This document shows positions 54,261-63,985 of a stretch of DNA of 64,000 bases, in pieces (within the stretch, counting starts at the first letter, position 1; each line of letters starts with the position of its first letter). The notes below the pieces were generated by a model. It did no database searches. It saw nothing but the letters and a program-made list of their open reading frames with translations, and was not told where the DNA came from. Origin of the DNA: Pseudomonas duriflava (GTDB lineage: Bacteria; Pseudomonadota; Gammaproteobacteria; Pseudomonadales; Pseudomonadaceae); the NCBI RefSeq assembly GCF_007830155.1, contig NZ_VLKY01000007.1, forward strand, positions 210,899-274,898, written 5' to 3'. A program made the translations under genes and the position numbers.

Positions 54261-55613
54261 TTATCCTTCCAACACGGCATTTAAAAACTGCTCGCTCTGC
54301 TCTAGCGACTCGCTTTCATTCAACGCCTGTCGCAGATACTGCTGCATGACAGGGTAGCGCTTGATAGCCTGATCCGTTTCCGGATCACCGCCTGGCACAT
54401 AGGCCCCTACGCTGATCAAGTCGCGACTTTGCTGGTAGCGGGACCATAGTTGTTTAATACGCTGCGCATTACGTAAATGCTCCTGACTGACCACCTGCGG
54501 CATCACTCGGCTGATAGAGGCCTCAATGTCGATAGCAGGGTAATGTCCCTCTTCTGCCAGGCGACGCGACAAGACGAAGTGTCCATCCAATACACCACGA
54601 GCAGCATCGGCAATCGGGTCTTGTTGATCATCGCCCTCTGAGAGCACCGTATAAAAAGCCGTAATGGAACCACCACCTTTTTCGGCATTACCGGCTCGCT
54701 CTACAAGGCTAGGTAACTTGGCGAACACTGATGGCGGATACCCTTTAGTTGCTGGCGGCTCACCAATAGCCAAAGCGATTTCCCGCTGCGCCTGGGCGTA
54801 ACGTGTCAAAGAATCCATTAAAAGCAGGACATTCTTGCCCTTATCGCGAAAATATTCAGCGATACGCGTGCAATACATGGCGGCACGTAGACGTAGCAGA
54901 GGAGCATCGTCTGCAGGCGACGCCACAACAACAGAGCGCTTGATGCCCTCCTCGCCCAAAATCTGCTCGATGAACTCTTTTACTTCCCGGCCCCGCTCGC
55001 CAATCAGCCCGACCACAATAATGTCGGCCTTGGTAAAGCGGGTCATCATGCCCAAAAGCACGCTCTTGCCTACCCCAGTACCGGCAAACAAGCCAAGACG
55101 TTGCCCGCGACCCACTGTCAACAAACCATTAATACTGCGAATGCCTACATCCAACGGCTCGCTAATAGGATGACGCTTGAGCGGGTTAATTGTAGGCCCA
55201 TCGATCGGCACCCAATCTTCAGCACGCATCCGGCCTTTGCCATCAAGCGCATTGCCTAGACCATCCAGGATACGTCCTAGCATCGACATGCCCATCGGCA
55301 GACGCCCTGTATCAGGGAGAGGAACAACTCGGGCGCCCGGAGCAATGCCTGCCAAGCTACCAATTGGCATCAAAAAGGTACGATTGCCGGAGAAGCCCAT
55401 GACTTCTGCCTCTACCTGTGCGGGCTGATAGCTTCCTCCATTGATAACCTGACAGCGACTCCCTACGGCAGCACGTAAGCCTTCAGCTTCGAGTGTTAGC
55501 CCCACCATGCGCAAGAGACGCCCCTCAATCACAGGTTCGCCCGGCAGGCTGACTGCATCGATATAGCCACCCATACGCCGCTGAAAGCTCAAGCGATCAA
55601 GATGCATCAGCAT
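54261..55613 (-). CDS. fliI: Flagellum-specific ATP synthase FliI
   Basis: 450 residues of the F1-beta-like export ATPase. Walker A is [16 protein letters not shown] near residues 173-188, Walker B is [13 protein letters not shown] near 264, and [13 protein letters not shown] and [24 protein letters not shown] are family hallmarks. It energises unfolding and entry of flagellar export substrates. The start overlaps the fliH end by 17 bases. Confidence 0.97.
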   Translation of the reverse strand: MLMHLDRLSFQRRMGGYIDAVSLPGEPVIEGRLLRMVGLTLEAEGLRAAVGSRCQVINGGSYQPAQVEAEVMGFSGNRTFLMPIGSLAGIAPGARVVPLPDTGRLPMGMSMLGRILDGLGNALDGKGRMRAEDWVPIDGPTINPLKRHPISEPLDVGIRSINGLLTVGRGQRLGLFAGTGVGKSVLLGMMTRFTKADIIVVGLIGERGREVKEFIEQILGEEGIKRSVVVASPADDAPLLRLRAAMYCTRIAEYFRDKGKNVLLLMDSLTRYAQAQREIALAIGEPPATKGYPPSVFAKLPSLVERAGNAEKGGGSITAFYTVLSEGDDQQDPIADAARGVLDGHFVLSRRLAEEGHYPAIDIEASISRVMPQVVSQEHLRNAQRIKQLWSRYQQSRDLISVGAYVPGGDPETDQAIKRYPVMQQYLRQALNESESLEQSEQFLNAVLEG

Positions 55614-56388
55614 CGCCCTCGAGAGAGATATGCATGTCAGGTTCAGCAGGCTGGGTCGCCTGATGACGTTGCTGCTCGGCGAGCTGGGTCATGGCCTGTG
55701 CAATACGCGTCTCGACACTGGCATCGATGACGCTGTGCTCACTTTCGATACGGCAGCCGCCCGGCAACAAGGCTTCGTCCTCCAGAAGCTTCCAATGCTC
55801 ATCATGACGGTCACGCAACGCCTTGACCAAATCGAAATCTTGAGGACTCAAGTGAATCCGGATGTTACTTGCCCCCATCGGCAACAGTTTGAGCGCCTCA
55901 CGCAAAATCTGCCGCAATTGGCTGGAATCCTGAATCAGTTCACGCTGAATGACCTGTCGGCTTACATGGCCAACCAATCGCACTAAAGCCTGTTCAAGCT
56001 CACGATCCTGCTGGGCAATAGGCTCTAGTAAATGCCCCATCAATATCTCAAGACTACTCAGCTTGCTCTTAAGGGCAACTTCAGCCTCCTGACGCGCCTT
56101 GACCTGCCCGGAATGGAATCCCTCCCGCTCGCCCGCCATGAATCCTTCGTTATAAGCTTCTTGATAAGCCTCTTGACGTATCGCCTCGAGCTCCTCAAGC
56201 GTCAATGGCTTGACTTCCTCGATCGGCACTTCTTCAATCGAAGATGGTTCTATGACAGGTTCAGGCTCCGGCTCAGGTATATGAGTTTCCAGATCGGGCT
56301 GTGGGCCGTCAAAATCAGGGAGGAGCCATCGTTCGAAGACATTTATCTGCTTCGCCCGAATCAAGTCAGTGCTCTCTGCTTTGTTCAT
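55597..56388 (-). CDS. fliH: Flagellar assembly protein FliH
   Basis: 263 residues from ATG 56388. The open frame extends 37 codons upstream across a sigma-54 site and a terminator, so the inner ATG is chosen. The N-terminus [26 protein letters not shown] is typical. A Glu/Pro-rich stretch, a coiled coil ([27 protein letters not shown]) and the C-terminal FliI-binding domain follow. FliH regulates FliI and links it to the C-ring. It appears to be the first gene of its own transcription unit. Confidence 0.93.
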   Translation of the reverse strand: MNKAESTDLIRAKQINVFERWLLPDFDGPQPDLETHIPEPEPEPVIEPSSIEEVPIEEVKPLTLEELEAIRQEAYQEAYNEGFMAGEREGFHSGQVKARQEAEVALKSKLSSLEILMGHLLEPIAQQDRELEQALVRLVGHVSRQVIQRELIQDSSQLRQILREALKLLPMGASNIRIHLSPQDFDLVKALRDRHDEHWKLLEDEALLPGGCRIESEHSVIDASVETRIAQAMTQLAEQQRHQATQPAEPDMHISLEGDADAS

Positions 56389-56429
56389 TGCTGTACCCGA
56401 CAAGAAAACCACAATTGGTTCAGCACAAA

Positions 56430-56444
56430 GCAAGGCCTGGGCCA
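56430..56444 (-). promoter_or_regulatory. Sigma-54 promoter upstream of fliH
   Basis: On the minus strand TGGCCCAGGCCTTGC matches TGGC-N7-TTGC exactly. The predicted start is near 56419, about 31 bases before the fliH ATG. It begins only 10 bases after the T-tract of the fliG terminator, so the two elements form a compact unit boundary within the fli cluster. Confidence 0.72.
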
Positions 56445-56453
56445 AGTCACAAT

Positions 56454-56493
56454 AAAAAACCCGGCTGCCACCTGAAAAGGCAGCAGCCGGGTT
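56454..56493 (-). terminator. Rho-independent terminator between fliG and fliH
   Basis: An 11-bp perfect stem (56458-56468 with 56483-56493), extended inside by wobble pairs, is followed on the minus strand by TTTTTTATT. It lies 19 bases after the fliG stop. By sequence it is one of the strongest terminators in the window, and it sits inside what is usually a continuous fliEFGHIJ operon. Confidence 0.85.
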
Positions 56494-56511
56494 GATCAAA
56501 GCGATTCAGTG

Positions 56512-57525
56512 TTAAACCATTTCCTCGCCACCCTTTGCACCTAGAACAATTTCTCCCGCCTCGGCCATTCGACGTGCCACGGCGATGACTTCTTTCTGAG
56601 CACTTTCCACTTCAGAGATACGCACCGGTCCACGCGACTCAAGATCATCACGCAGCAACTCGCCAGCACGCTTGGACATGTTGCGGAAGAACTTGTCCTT
56701 GATCCCATCGTCTGCGCCCTTTAGCGCTAGCACCAGAATATCGGAGGACACTTCGCGCAATAGCGCCTGAATACCACGGTCGTCCACATCCACCAGATTG
56801 TTGAAGACGAACATAAGGTCTTCGATCTGGCTGGACAGTCCGTCGTCTACTTCGCGGATAGCATCCATGAGCGGAGCTTCCACTGCGCTGTCCAGGTGGT
56901 TCATGATGTCTGCGGCACGCTTTACTCCTCCCAGCGTTGTACGTGCCGAACTGGCGCTACCAGAGAACTGCTTTTCTAAAATCGTATTTAATTCTTTTAA
57001 CGCTGCCGGTTGTACCGTATTAAGTGATGAAACCCGCAAGATGATATCCAGCCGAATCTTTTGATCGAAGTGCGCCAAAACTTCAGCGGCCTGATCGGCA
57101 TCCAGATAGGCCACTACAATCGCCTGAATCTGTGGATGTTCATAACGGATCACATCGGCTACAGCACGAGGCTCCATCCATTTTAGACTGTCCAAACCAC
57201 TGGTATTTCCACCCAGCAAGATTCGGTCGATCAAGCCGTTAGCCTTATCCTCACCCAACGCCTGGGTAAGCATCTTACGAATATATCCGTCTGTGCCTAC
57301 ACCCAAGCTGGTTTGCTCACCAACCACCTCGATAAAGCTACCCAAGACATGCTCAGCCTGATCACGGCTAATGTTGCGTATCTGCGCCATGATCGTACCG
57401 ACACGCTGCACTTCCTTAGGCCCCAAGTGGCGTAGGATCTGAGCCGCATCGGCTTCACCCAGAGAGAGCAACAGGACTGCAGCCTTGTCGACATTGCTCA
57501 TGGTACTAAAATCATTCGTCGGCAT
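56512..57525 (-). CDS. fliG: Flagellar motor switch protein FliG
   Basis: 337 residues. The N-terminal domain (VDKAAVLLLSLGEADAAQILRHLGPKEVQRVG) binds FliF. The middle domain contains EHPQIQAIVVAYLDADQAAEVL. The C-terminal torque domain includes FVFNNLVDVDDRGIQALLREVSSDILVLALKGADD and FFRNMSKRAGELLRDDLE, whose charged residues contact the stator. ATG 57525 overlaps the fliF stop by 14 bases; an ATG 24 bases downstream is possible. Confidence 0.97.
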   Translation of the reverse strand: MPTNDFSTMSNVDKAAVLLLSLGEADAAQILRHLGPKEVQRVGTIMAQIRNISRDQAEHVLGSFIEVVGEQTSLGVGTDGYIRKMLTQALGEDKANGLIDRILLGGNTSGLDSLKWMEPRAVADVIRYEHPQIQAIVVAYLDADQAAEVLAHFDQKIRLDIILRVSSLNTVQPAALKELNTILEKQFSGSASSARTTLGGVKRAADIMNHLDSAVEAPLMDAIREVDDGLSSQIEDLMFVFNNLVDVDDRGIQALLREVSSDILVLALKGADDGIKDKFFRNMSKRAGELLRDDLESRGPVRISEVESAQKEVIAVARRMAEAGEIVLGAKGGEEMV

Positions 57526-59320
57526 TGATCCAGTCCCTCATGACTTGGGCTACAAGACCCGGGTCTTCAGCTACCAATTGCTTGATAGCATTGAGTTGCA
57601 CTTCGTAATTCTCACTTGGCCCCGGCAGCATAAGAGCAGAAGGACTAGCCAGGCTTACTTTGTCTTCGGACAGGTCATCACCTAGACCGTTAACGCCGCC
57701 ACCGGCCATATTTCCAGCACCACCGTCAGCCAGCGCCAGCTCCTTGCCTTTGTTTCCACCCGCCAGATTGTTCAGAACCGGGCGCAACACACCGAATACA
57801 AGGACCAGGATGAACAGTATGCCCAGGGCCTGCTTCACCACATCCCAGAACCAGGGTTGCGAGTAGAACGGAATGTTTTCGATATCATCTGCAGTCATCG
57901 GCGCAAACGGCGCGTTGATCACACTAACACTGTCGCCACGACTAGCATCGAAACCTACAGCGTCCTGCACTAGACGAGTAAAGCGTGCCAGATCATCCGC
58001 ACTCCAAGGTGTACGGCTTACCTCTCCTGTCGCCGCATCAATCTTGACCTGATCATCCAGCACTACCGCCACGGACAATCGACGCACTCGACCTTGCTGC
58101 TGGCGGGTGTAGCTGATGCTACGGTCCAGCTCATAGTTTCGGGTACTCTGGTCACGCTTATCAGTTGGGTAAGGTAGCGTAGCAGGTAGACCAGTCTTTG
58201 GATCATTAATGAACTGCTCGTTCGGGTCACGTAATGGTTGTCCAGGCGGCATGTAGTTGGGGCCCGCAGCACCCGCTGCCGCTCTTTCCGGCGCAGCGGC
58301 TGGCCCTGGAGGCTGATTAGACAACGCACCCGGAATACCTTGCGGACCACCGCCAGCCGTTTGGCGCTGCTCGGTATTAATCTGCTCGCTACGCAGAGCT
58401 GGCTGATCAGGATTAAATTGCTCCGATGTAGACTCAACAGCACTAAAATCCACATCCGCCGACACTTCCGCCTTGAAGCGGCCATTGCCCACGACCGGCT
58501 GTATCATATTTTGGACACGCTGAGTCAACGTGCTTTCGATACGGTTGGTATAATCCAATTGCTTACCAGCAATACTTAGCTCCGATTGATTAAGCTGGTC
58601 GGAAAGCAGCGCGCCCTTCTGATCCACGACCGTAACCTGAGACTTGTTTAGCTCGGGCACACTGGTCGCCACTAAATTGACGATGGACATAACCTGCCCC
58701 TGATCCAGCGTACGGCCTGGGTAGATTTCTACGAGGACCGAGGCACTGGGTTTACGCTCATCACGGACGAATACTGAACTCTTTGGAATCGCCAGATGGA
58801 CGCGGGCACTCTTGATATTGTTCAAACTTGAAATGGTACGCGCCAGCTCGCCTTCCAGCCCACGGCGATAGTTAGCCGCCTCCATAAACTGGCTGGTTCC
58901 GAGTGGTTGATCTTTGTCCAGCAACTCGAAGCCAACCATTCCATCCGTAGGTGCCACGCCTGCGCTAGCCATCTTCAAACGCGCACGGCCCAAGTCATCC
59001 GCTTTGACCAACAAAGCTCCTGTATTAGGATCAACCTTGTAGTTGATATCAGCCGCTGCCAACGTCTCGAGGACTTGGTTGGCATCCAGACCTGACATGC
59101 TGCCATATAAAGGACGATAGTCAGGCTGTTGTGACCACAGCACGACGGCAAAACCCAAGGCAACGCTTGCAGCCAAGCCCACCATGAGGCCCACTTGGCG
59201 TAGGATCGTCATCTCGGACAAATTGTCCAGAAATGCAAGGCCAGGAAACGATTTCTTTGGTGAGTCACCAGAACCGTTAGCCTTGGCGGGCACCGGAGTA
59301 TTGAGGGCAGAGTCAGCCAT
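57512..59320 (-). CDS. fliF: Flagellar MS-ring protein FliF
   Basis: 602 residues. Two transmembrane helices (about 42-62 and 495-515) flank a large periplasmic part with the YscJ/FliF signature (YRPLYGSMSGLDANQVLETLAAADINYKVD) and a Pro/Gly-rich loop (about 325-380). The C-terminal cytoplasmic tail ends ALMLPGPSENYEVQLNAIKQLVAEDPGLVAQVMRDWI, which binds FliG. FliF builds the MS ring that nucleates the motor. It lies 14 bases after fliE. Confidence 0.97.
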   Translation of the reverse strand: MADSALNTPVPAKANGSGDSPKKSFPGLAFLDNLSEMTILRQVGLMVGLAASVALGFAVVLWSQQPDYRPLYGSMSGLDANQVLETLAAADINYKVDPNTGALLVKADDLGRARLKMASAGVAPTDGMVGFELLDKDQPLGTSQFMEAANYRRGLEGELARTISSLNNIKSARVHLAIPKSSVFVRDERKPSASVLVEIYPGRTLDQGQVMSIVNLVATSVPELNKSQVTVVDQKGALLSDQLNQSELSIAGKQLDYTNRIESTLTQRVQNMIQPVVGNGRFKAEVSADVDFSAVESTSEQFNPDQPALRSEQINTEQRQTAGGGPQGIPGALSNQPPGPAAAPERAAAGAAGPNYMPPGQPLRDPNEQFINDPKTGLPATLPYPTDKRDQSTRNYELDRSISYTRQQQGRVRRLSVAVVLDDQVKIDAATGEVSRTPWSADDLARFTRLVQDAVGFDASRGDSVSVINAPFAPMTADDIENIPFYSQPWFWDVVKQALGILFILVLVFGVLRPVLNNLAGGNKGKELALADGGAGNMAGGGVNGLGDDLSEDKVSLASPSALMLPGPSENYEVQLNAIKQLVAEDPGLVAQVMRDWINADE

Positions 59321-59334
59321 GATTTACATGATCC

Positions 59335-59667
59335 TCAGATAGGCATCTGCATGATGTCTTGGTAGGCCTGAACCATCTTGTTACGGACTTGGAGCAGAGC
59401 CTGGAAGGAAACGCTGGCTTTCTGAGAGGCAATCATGACCTCGGTTAAATCTACTCCACCCTTCCCCATTTCGAAGGCACTAGCCATCTCATTGGAGACT
59501 TTTTGGGTTTCGCTTACTTTATTGATGGCCTGACCCAATAGATTTGAAAAGCTGGGCGTATCAACCACACCTCCTTCAACAGGGGAAGCCACTGGCCTTT
59601 TTGCCATGGCCTCGGTCTGCATGGACCGCATATCCAACATCAAACGGTTGAACTCTAAACCTTGCAC
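59335..59667 (-). CDS. fliE: Flagellar hook-basal body protein FliE
   Basis: 110 residues from GTG 59667, preceded by GGAGGG at good spacing. An upstream in-frame ATG (59709) would add 14 atypical residues. Conserved segments are [17 protein letters not shown] at the start, [39 protein letters not shown] at the end. FliE joins the MS ring to the rod. It begins the fliEFG unit with a sigma-54 site upstream. Confidence 0.94.
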   Translation of the reverse strand: MQGLEFNRLMLDMRSMQTEAMAKRPVASPVEGGVVDTPSFSNLLGQAINKVSETQKVSNEMASAFEMGKGGVDLTEVMIASQKASVSFQALLQVRNKMVQAYQDIMQMPI

Positions 59668-59728
59668 TTCAGTACCCTCCGAACAGCGCAGTTTTTTGAC
59701 ACTGCACATTTAGCTATACCGAGACATA

Positions 59729-59743
59729 GCAATGGGGATGCCA
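59729..59743 (-). promoter_or_regulatory. Sigma-54 promoter upstream of fliE
   Basis: On the minus strand TGGCATCCCCATTGC matches TGGC-N7-TTGC. The predicted start is near 59717, about 50 bases before the fliE GTG. The 59744-59946 remainder of the gap holds a 9-bp inverted repeat (AGCGACAAG with CTTGTCGCT, about 59890-59923) that may end the comEA transcript, and no gene. Confidence 0.75.
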
Positions 59744-59946
59744 AGTTTGCAAAAAACAGGAAGGGAAACCTAAAAGGCTTTAAAGAATGGGGCTGCCCGC
59801 GTTAGAAGCCCTTACTTTACAAAGCGCAAACGTTTTTAGAGCAACAATCAGACCTTTGCATAAAACCATGCAGACCTGATCCACGAGCCAAGCGACAAGT
59901 TTTTACATGCGAAACCTTGTCGCTGAGGCCAGAAGTAATAGACGGT

Positions 59947-60309
59947 TCAATTAGTCGTCAGAATTTCTCGATTCTTTTCGAGAATGGCTGGACCAATTCC
60001 TTTGACTTCCAGCAGCTCATCAACGGAGGCGAAAGGACCATGCGCTTCGCGATAGGCAATAATCGCCTTGGCTTTGGCAACCCCAACCCCCTTTAGATGC
60101 TTGTCCAATAATACAGCGTCAGCCGAATTGATATTAATCCTTTCGGGTTTAAACACTATACCGTTCGAGACGGCTGGATTCTTTGACTGAGGCTGGATCG
60201 GCTTAGCCGGGAAAGCGTAATGGAGGGGATCGCCATAGGTTTCAGCATAGGCCACAGAAGAGAAAACAGACGCAATGATCAATGTTAGAACAAAGATTGA
60301 CTTGTGCAT
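59947..60309 (-). CDS. ComEA-like helix-hairpin-helix protein
   Basis: 120 residues from ATG 60309, with AAAGGA about 9 bases upstream. A signal peptide (residues 1-22, ending SVAYA) marks export. The C-terminal half has tandem helix-hairpin-helix motifs: RININSADAVLLDKHLKGVGVAKAKAIIAYREAHGPF, then SVDELLEVKGIGPAILEKNREIL. This is the short periplasmic ComEA form that binds double-stranded DNA during natural uptake in some bacteria. No other competence gene is nearby, so a role in uptake is inference. Confidence 0.9.
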   Translation of the reverse strand: MHKSIFVLTLIIASVFSSVAYAETYGDPLHYAFPAKPIQPQSKNPAVSNGIVFKPERININSADAVLLDKHLKGVGVAKAKAIIAYREAHGPFASVDELLEVKGIGPAILEKNREILTTN

Positions 60310-60349
60310 GATTGAGAGTCCTTTCATCACGTGCACAGGGAAGGGTTAC

Positions 60350-60363
60350 GCTAAAATTTTAGC
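60350..60363. promoter_or_regulatory. Perfect 14-bp palindrome upstream of comEA
   Basis: GCTAAAATTTTAGC lies 41-54 bases before the comEA start and contains TAAAAT, which could be a -10 element on the minus strand. It could be an operator overlapping the promoter. No matching -35 is obvious. The rest of 60337-60511 is AT-rich with no recognised gene. Confidence 0.3.
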
Positions 60364-60511
60364 AAAGAAGCCAATATAGAAAAGCCTAGCAGCTCACGTA
60401 GTACATAATGTATTAAATATCCTAGGTTCAGTGCTATGCCACTATCAATCGCTCAAGATTTTCACAAAACACAGCGTTCAAATGACTAACAGCAGTTGAA
60501 AAGGAAGGTTA

Positions 60512-61441
60512 CTAACCTACGAAGCGCTTAGAGTTAGCCTCTAATTGCTCTGTTTGTTCTCTTGCCAAAACAAACAGCACATCCGTTACTGCCTGCCGCC
60601 AATTGCTAGGCATTATTCCGAAGCGTTGTTGAAGAAGCGAACTGCTTAGCACCGAGTAGGAAGGACGCTTGGCAGGCGTTGGAAAATCATCTGTTGTAAT
60701 TCCTCTAATGACAGGGCTACGCGTCAGCAGTCCCTTTTGCTTGGCTTGGTCAATAATATAACGGGCAAAAGCACACCAAGTAGTCGCTTTGTCTCCTCCA
60801 AAGTGATACAGGCCATAAGTACCTGAATCAGAGGACTGCGAAATCCGATGAGCGATTACCAGCAAAGCATCAGCAATATGACCGGCATAGGTAGGCGTTC
60901 CTTGCTGATCATCAACTACTTGTAATGTATCGCGCTCTCTTGCCAAGCGAAGCATGGTTTTCATGAAATTATTGCCATGCTCACTAAAGACCCATGCTGT
61001 CCGAAGAATGACATGTCGCGTACAAAACTCTTGTATACGACGCTCACCTTCCAGCTTGGTTAGTCCATACAGCCCTGAAGGTCCTACAGAGTCTTCAGGC
61101 GTGTATGGACTGACTGCCTCACCTGAAAAAACATAATCTGTAGAGATATGCAGCAATGCACAACCCTGTGTCTGACAAAGGCGAGCCAACACTTCAGGCC
61201 CTTTTATATTGGCACGAGACGCTGCCTCAGGTTCTATCTCAGCCTTATCTACAGACGTGTAGGCTGCAGCGTTAATCAAGACATCAGGCTTGAAACGCTG
61301 CAGCTGTTCGGCCACAGAGTGCTCGTCAGCAATGTCCAAAGTGGCACGCCCATGAGCCTCCCAAATCAGATCAGTTTGCTTTAAGCGGTCAATCAAGCAC
61401 TGCCCTACCTGACCATTTGCCCCTGTGACCATTATTTTCAT
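60512..61441 (-). CDS. rmlD: dTDP-4-dehydrorhamnose reductase RmlD
   Basis: 309 residues from ATG 61441, which overlaps the rmlC stop by one base (TGATG). The NAD(P)-binding motif TGANGQVGQ is near residue 6, with NAAAYTSVDKAE, ISTDYVFSGE and the catalytic YGLTKLEGE (YxxxK) near 130. RmlD carries out the last step to dTDP-L-rhamnose. It is the final gene of the operon. Confidence 0.96.
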   Translation of the reverse strand: MKIMVTGANGQVGQCLIDRLKQTDLIWEAHGRATLDIADEHSVAEQLQRFKPDVLINAAAYTSVDKAEIEPEAASRANIKGPEVLARLCQTQGCALLHISTDYVFSGEAVSPYTPEDSVGPSGLYGLTKLEGERRIQEFCTRHVILRTAWVFSEHGNNFMKTMLRLARERDTLQVVDDQQGTPTYAGHIADALLVIAHRISQSSDSGTYGLYHFGGDKATTWCAFARYIIDQAKQKGLLTRSPVIRGITTDDFPTPAKRPSYSVLSSSLLQQRFGIMPSNWRQAVTDVLFVLAREQTEQLEANSKRFVG

Positions 61442-61974
61442 CAATAAAGCTCCGACAGACGCAGCCCTTGAGCGTCCTTAGCGGACAGTTGCGGCTCACT
61501 GACTTTCCAGTCGATACCCAAGTCAGGATCGTTCCAGATCAAACAGCCTTCATCGGTGGGGTCGTAATAATCAGTGCACTTATATTCAAAGTCAGCCGTC
61601 TCGGACAGCACTACAAATCCATGCGCCAAACCCGGCGGAATCCAAAGCTGTCGCTTATTGTCTTCAGAAAGAACTTCCGCAACCCAACGCCCGAAAGTCG
61701 GCGAGCCCTGACGAATGTCTACCGCAACATCCAACACTTCGCCTCGAACACACCTAACCAACTTGCCTTGAGGGCGGCTACGCTGGAAATGCAAACCGCG
61801 CAAGACGCCTCGGCAAGAGCGTGAATGGTTATCTTGAACGAAAGGTAGTGTTATCCCTGCCTTCTCTGCATAACGCTCCGCCTGGAACGTTTCCAAGAAA
61901 AACCCCCGCGCATCACCGAAGATACGCGGTTGAATGAGCTTTACGTCATCAATGACCGTATCGATCACTTCCAT
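61441..61974 (-). CDS. rmlC: dTDP-4-dehydrorhamnose 3,5-epimerase RmlC
   Basis: 177 residues. Cupin-fold family motifs are IFGDARGFFLETFQAERY, CRGVLRGLHFQRSRPQGKLVRCVRGEVLDVAVDIRQGSPTFG and WIPPGLAHGFVVLS. The catalytic His lies in LRGLHFQ. It epimerises C3 and C5 of dTDP-4-keto-6-deoxyglucose. Start and stop overlap its neighbours by one base each (TAATG with rmlA, TGATG with rmlD). Confidence 0.97.
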   Translation of the reverse strand: MEVIDTVIDDVKLIQPRIFGDARGFFLETFQAERYAEKAGITLPFVQDNHSRSCRGVLRGLHFQRSRPQGKLVRCVRGEVLDVAVDIRQGSPTFGRWVAEVLSEDNKRQLWIPPGLAHGFVVLSETADFEYKCTDYYDPTDEGCLIWNDPDLGIDWKVSEPQLSAKDAQGLRLSELY

Positions 61975-62855
61975 TAACGCGCTCCTGCAATCAGACGTGC
62001 CAGATATTGGCCATAGCCCGTTTTACTGAGCGCCTCCGCCTGCAAGGCGACCTGTTCTGTGGTTACCCAGCCTTTTTGCAAAGCGATTTCTTCAAGGCAG
62101 GCCACTTTTAACCCCTGGCGCTTTTCAATGGTCTGCACAAAATGCCCCGCTTCCAGCAAGGCATCATGTGTGCCGGTATCGAGCCAGGCGAAACCACGTC
62201 CTAATACCGACACGTTCAAATCGCCGCGACGCAGGTATTCATTGTTCACATCGGTAATCTCAAGCTCACCCCGCGGTGAAGGCTTGATATTAGCAGCGAT
62301 ATCCAGAACGTCATTGTCGTAGAAGTAAAGGCCAGTTACCGCATAGTTTGACCTGGGCTTCTTCGGCTTTTCTTCTATGCTTAACGCCTTGCCACTCTCA
62401 TCGAAGTCCACCACACCGAAACGCTCGGGGTCAGCTACATAGTAACCAAATACAGTAGCGCCTTTTTCGCGCTGGGCGGCTTGAGCTAGACTTTGTGTAA
62501 AGTGTTGACCATAAAAGATGTTATCGCCTAGCACCAGACAAACATTGTCTTCACCAACAAACTCAGCGCCGATAATGAAAGCTTGCGCCAATCCATCTGG
62601 GCTAGGCTGTTCGGCATAACTTAGCTCAATGCCAAATTGGCTGCCATCACCCAACATACGCTTGAAGCCTGGTAGATCGGTTGGTGTAGAAATGATCAAC
62701 ACTTCACGAATACCCGCCAGCATTAGCACAGATAGCGGATAATAAATCATTGGCTTGTCGTATACCGGCAAAGACTGCTTGGATACGCCTAGGGTAATAG
62801 GATGTAAACGTGTCCCGGAACCGCCCGCTAGTAGAATTCCTTTGTACTTTTTCAT
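61974..62855 (-). CDS. rmlA: Glucose-1-phosphate thymidylyltransferase RmlA
   Basis: 293 residues. The nucleotidyltransferase motif [22 protein letters not shown] is near residues 5-26, with [27 protein letters not shown] and [23 protein letters not shown] [16 protein letters not shown]. It makes dTDP-glucose from dTTP and glucose 1-phosphate, the first step of the pathway, and is usually feedback-inhibited by dTDP-rhamnose. It follows rmlB after 65 bases. Confidence 0.97.
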   Translation of the reverse strand: MKKYKGILLAGGSGTRLHPITLGVSKQSLPVYDKPMIYYPLSVLMLAGIREVLIISTPTDLPGFKRMLGDGSQFGIELSYAEQPSPDGLAQAFIIGAEFVGEDNVCLVLGDNIFYGQHFTQSLAQAAQREKGATVFGYYVADPERFGVVDFDESGKALSIEEKPKKPRSNYAVTGLYFYDNDVLDIAANIKPSPRGELEITDVNNEYLRRGDLNVSVLGRGFAWLDTGTHDALLEAGHFVQTIEKRQGLKVACLEEIALQKGWVTTEQVALQAEALSKTGYGQYLARLIAGAR

Positions 62856-62920
62856 AGAACATCCCTCTCAGCCAATTTAGGGGTTAGCGACACACATACA
62901 ACGAGCTCGAACACCATTAC

Positions 62921-63985
62921 TTAAACAGCCTCGCCCAAACGCTCCAGGCGATATTCCCCCGATAGCACACGCTGCCACCAGTCACGATTACTCAGATACC
63001 ACTCGACCGTCTTACGTAAACCAGTTTCAAAGCTTTCCTGCGGAACCCAGCCCAGCTCGGTAGCAATCTTGCTGGCATCGATGGCATAACGAAGATCATG
63101 CCCTGGACGATCCTTTACAAAGGTAATCAGATCGCGGTACTGCTTTACGCCGGCTGGCTTGTTAGGCGCTAGCTCTTCAAGAAGCGAACAGATCGTTTCT
63201 ACCACTTCAAGGTTACGCTTTTCATTATGCCCACCAATATTATAGGTCTCGCCTACCTGGCCTTTAGTGACCACGGTATAGAGGGCACGGGCATGATCCT
63301 CAACAAACAACCAATCACGGATTTGCGAGCCGTCACCATAAACCGGCAGAGACTTGCCGTGCATGGCGTTTAGAATGACGTGAGGGATTAGCTTTTCAGG
63401 AAAATGGAACGGGCCATAGTTGTTAGAGCAGTTCGTAATAAGTACTGGCAGGCCATAAGTACGGCCCCAGGCACGAACTAAGTGATCACTACCAGCCTTG
63501 CTGGCTGAATAAGGCGAACTGGGCGCATAAGGCGTGGTTTCGGTAAAGAGATCATCTGTACCGTGTAGGTCGCCAAATACCTCGTCCGTAGAAATATGGT
63601 GGAAGCGGAAAGCTTCTTTAGCTTCAGCCTCCAGCCCCAACCAGTAGGAGCGGGCTACTTCAAGCAGAGTCCCTGTACCCAAAACATTGGTACGAATGAA
63701 CTCGGCAGGACCTTCGATTGAACGATCGACATGCGACTCGGCAGCCAGATGCATGACGGCTTGGGGCTTGAAGGTAGAAAATACCTTTTCAAGCGCAGCC
63801 TTATCGCAGATATCGACTTGGTGAAACTCATAACGGTCAGAAGAGGCAACCTCGTTCAGCGACTCCAGGTTGCCCGCGTAGGTCAGCTTATCAACATTTG
63901 CAACCTGACACTCAGTCTCATTAATCAAAAAACGGACCACTGCAGAACCAATGAAACCCGCACCACCTGTTACCAGAACTTTCAT
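62921..63985 (-). CDS. rmlB: dTDP-glucose 4,6-dehydratase RmlB
   Basis: 354 residues, complete. The Rossmann motif [15 protein letters not shown] is near residue 7, with [14 protein letters not shown], the catalytic STDEVFGDL region, and [15 protein letters not shown] (YxxxK) near 165. It converts dTDP-glucose to the 4-keto-6-deoxy sugar. The ATG at 63985 is preceded by CAGG, and only 15 bases remain to the window edge, so the operon promoter lies outside. The rml genes feed lipopolysaccharide, exopolysaccharide or flagellin glycosylation. Confidence 0.97.
   Translation of the reverse strand: MKVLVTGGAGFIGSAVVRFLINETECQVANVDKLTYAGNLESLNEVASSDRYEFHQVDICDKAALEKVFSTFKPQAVMHLAAESHVDRSIEGPAEFIRTNVLGTGTLLEVARSYWLGLEAEAKEAFRFHHISTDEVFGDLHGTDDLFTETTPYAPSSPYSASKAGSDHLVRAWGRTYGLPVLITNCSNNYGPFHFPEKLIPHVILNAMHGKSLPVYGDGSQIRDWLFVEDHARALYTVVTKGQVGETYNIGGHNEKRNLEVVETICSLLEELAPNKPAGVKQYRDLITFVKDRPGHDLRYAIDASKIATELGWVPQESFETGLRKTVEWYLSNRDWWQRVLSGEYRLERLGEAV

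Noticed and set aside
56389..56499. A longer FliH beginning at 56499
   Set aside because: The extra codons run through the fliG terminator and the sigma-54 site and do not resemble FliH. ATG 56388 gives the family-like N-terminus.
60350..60363. The palindrome before comEA as a competence regulatory site
   Set aside because: No matching site or competence gene cluster is seen elsewhere in the window, so only a generic operator possibility is kept.
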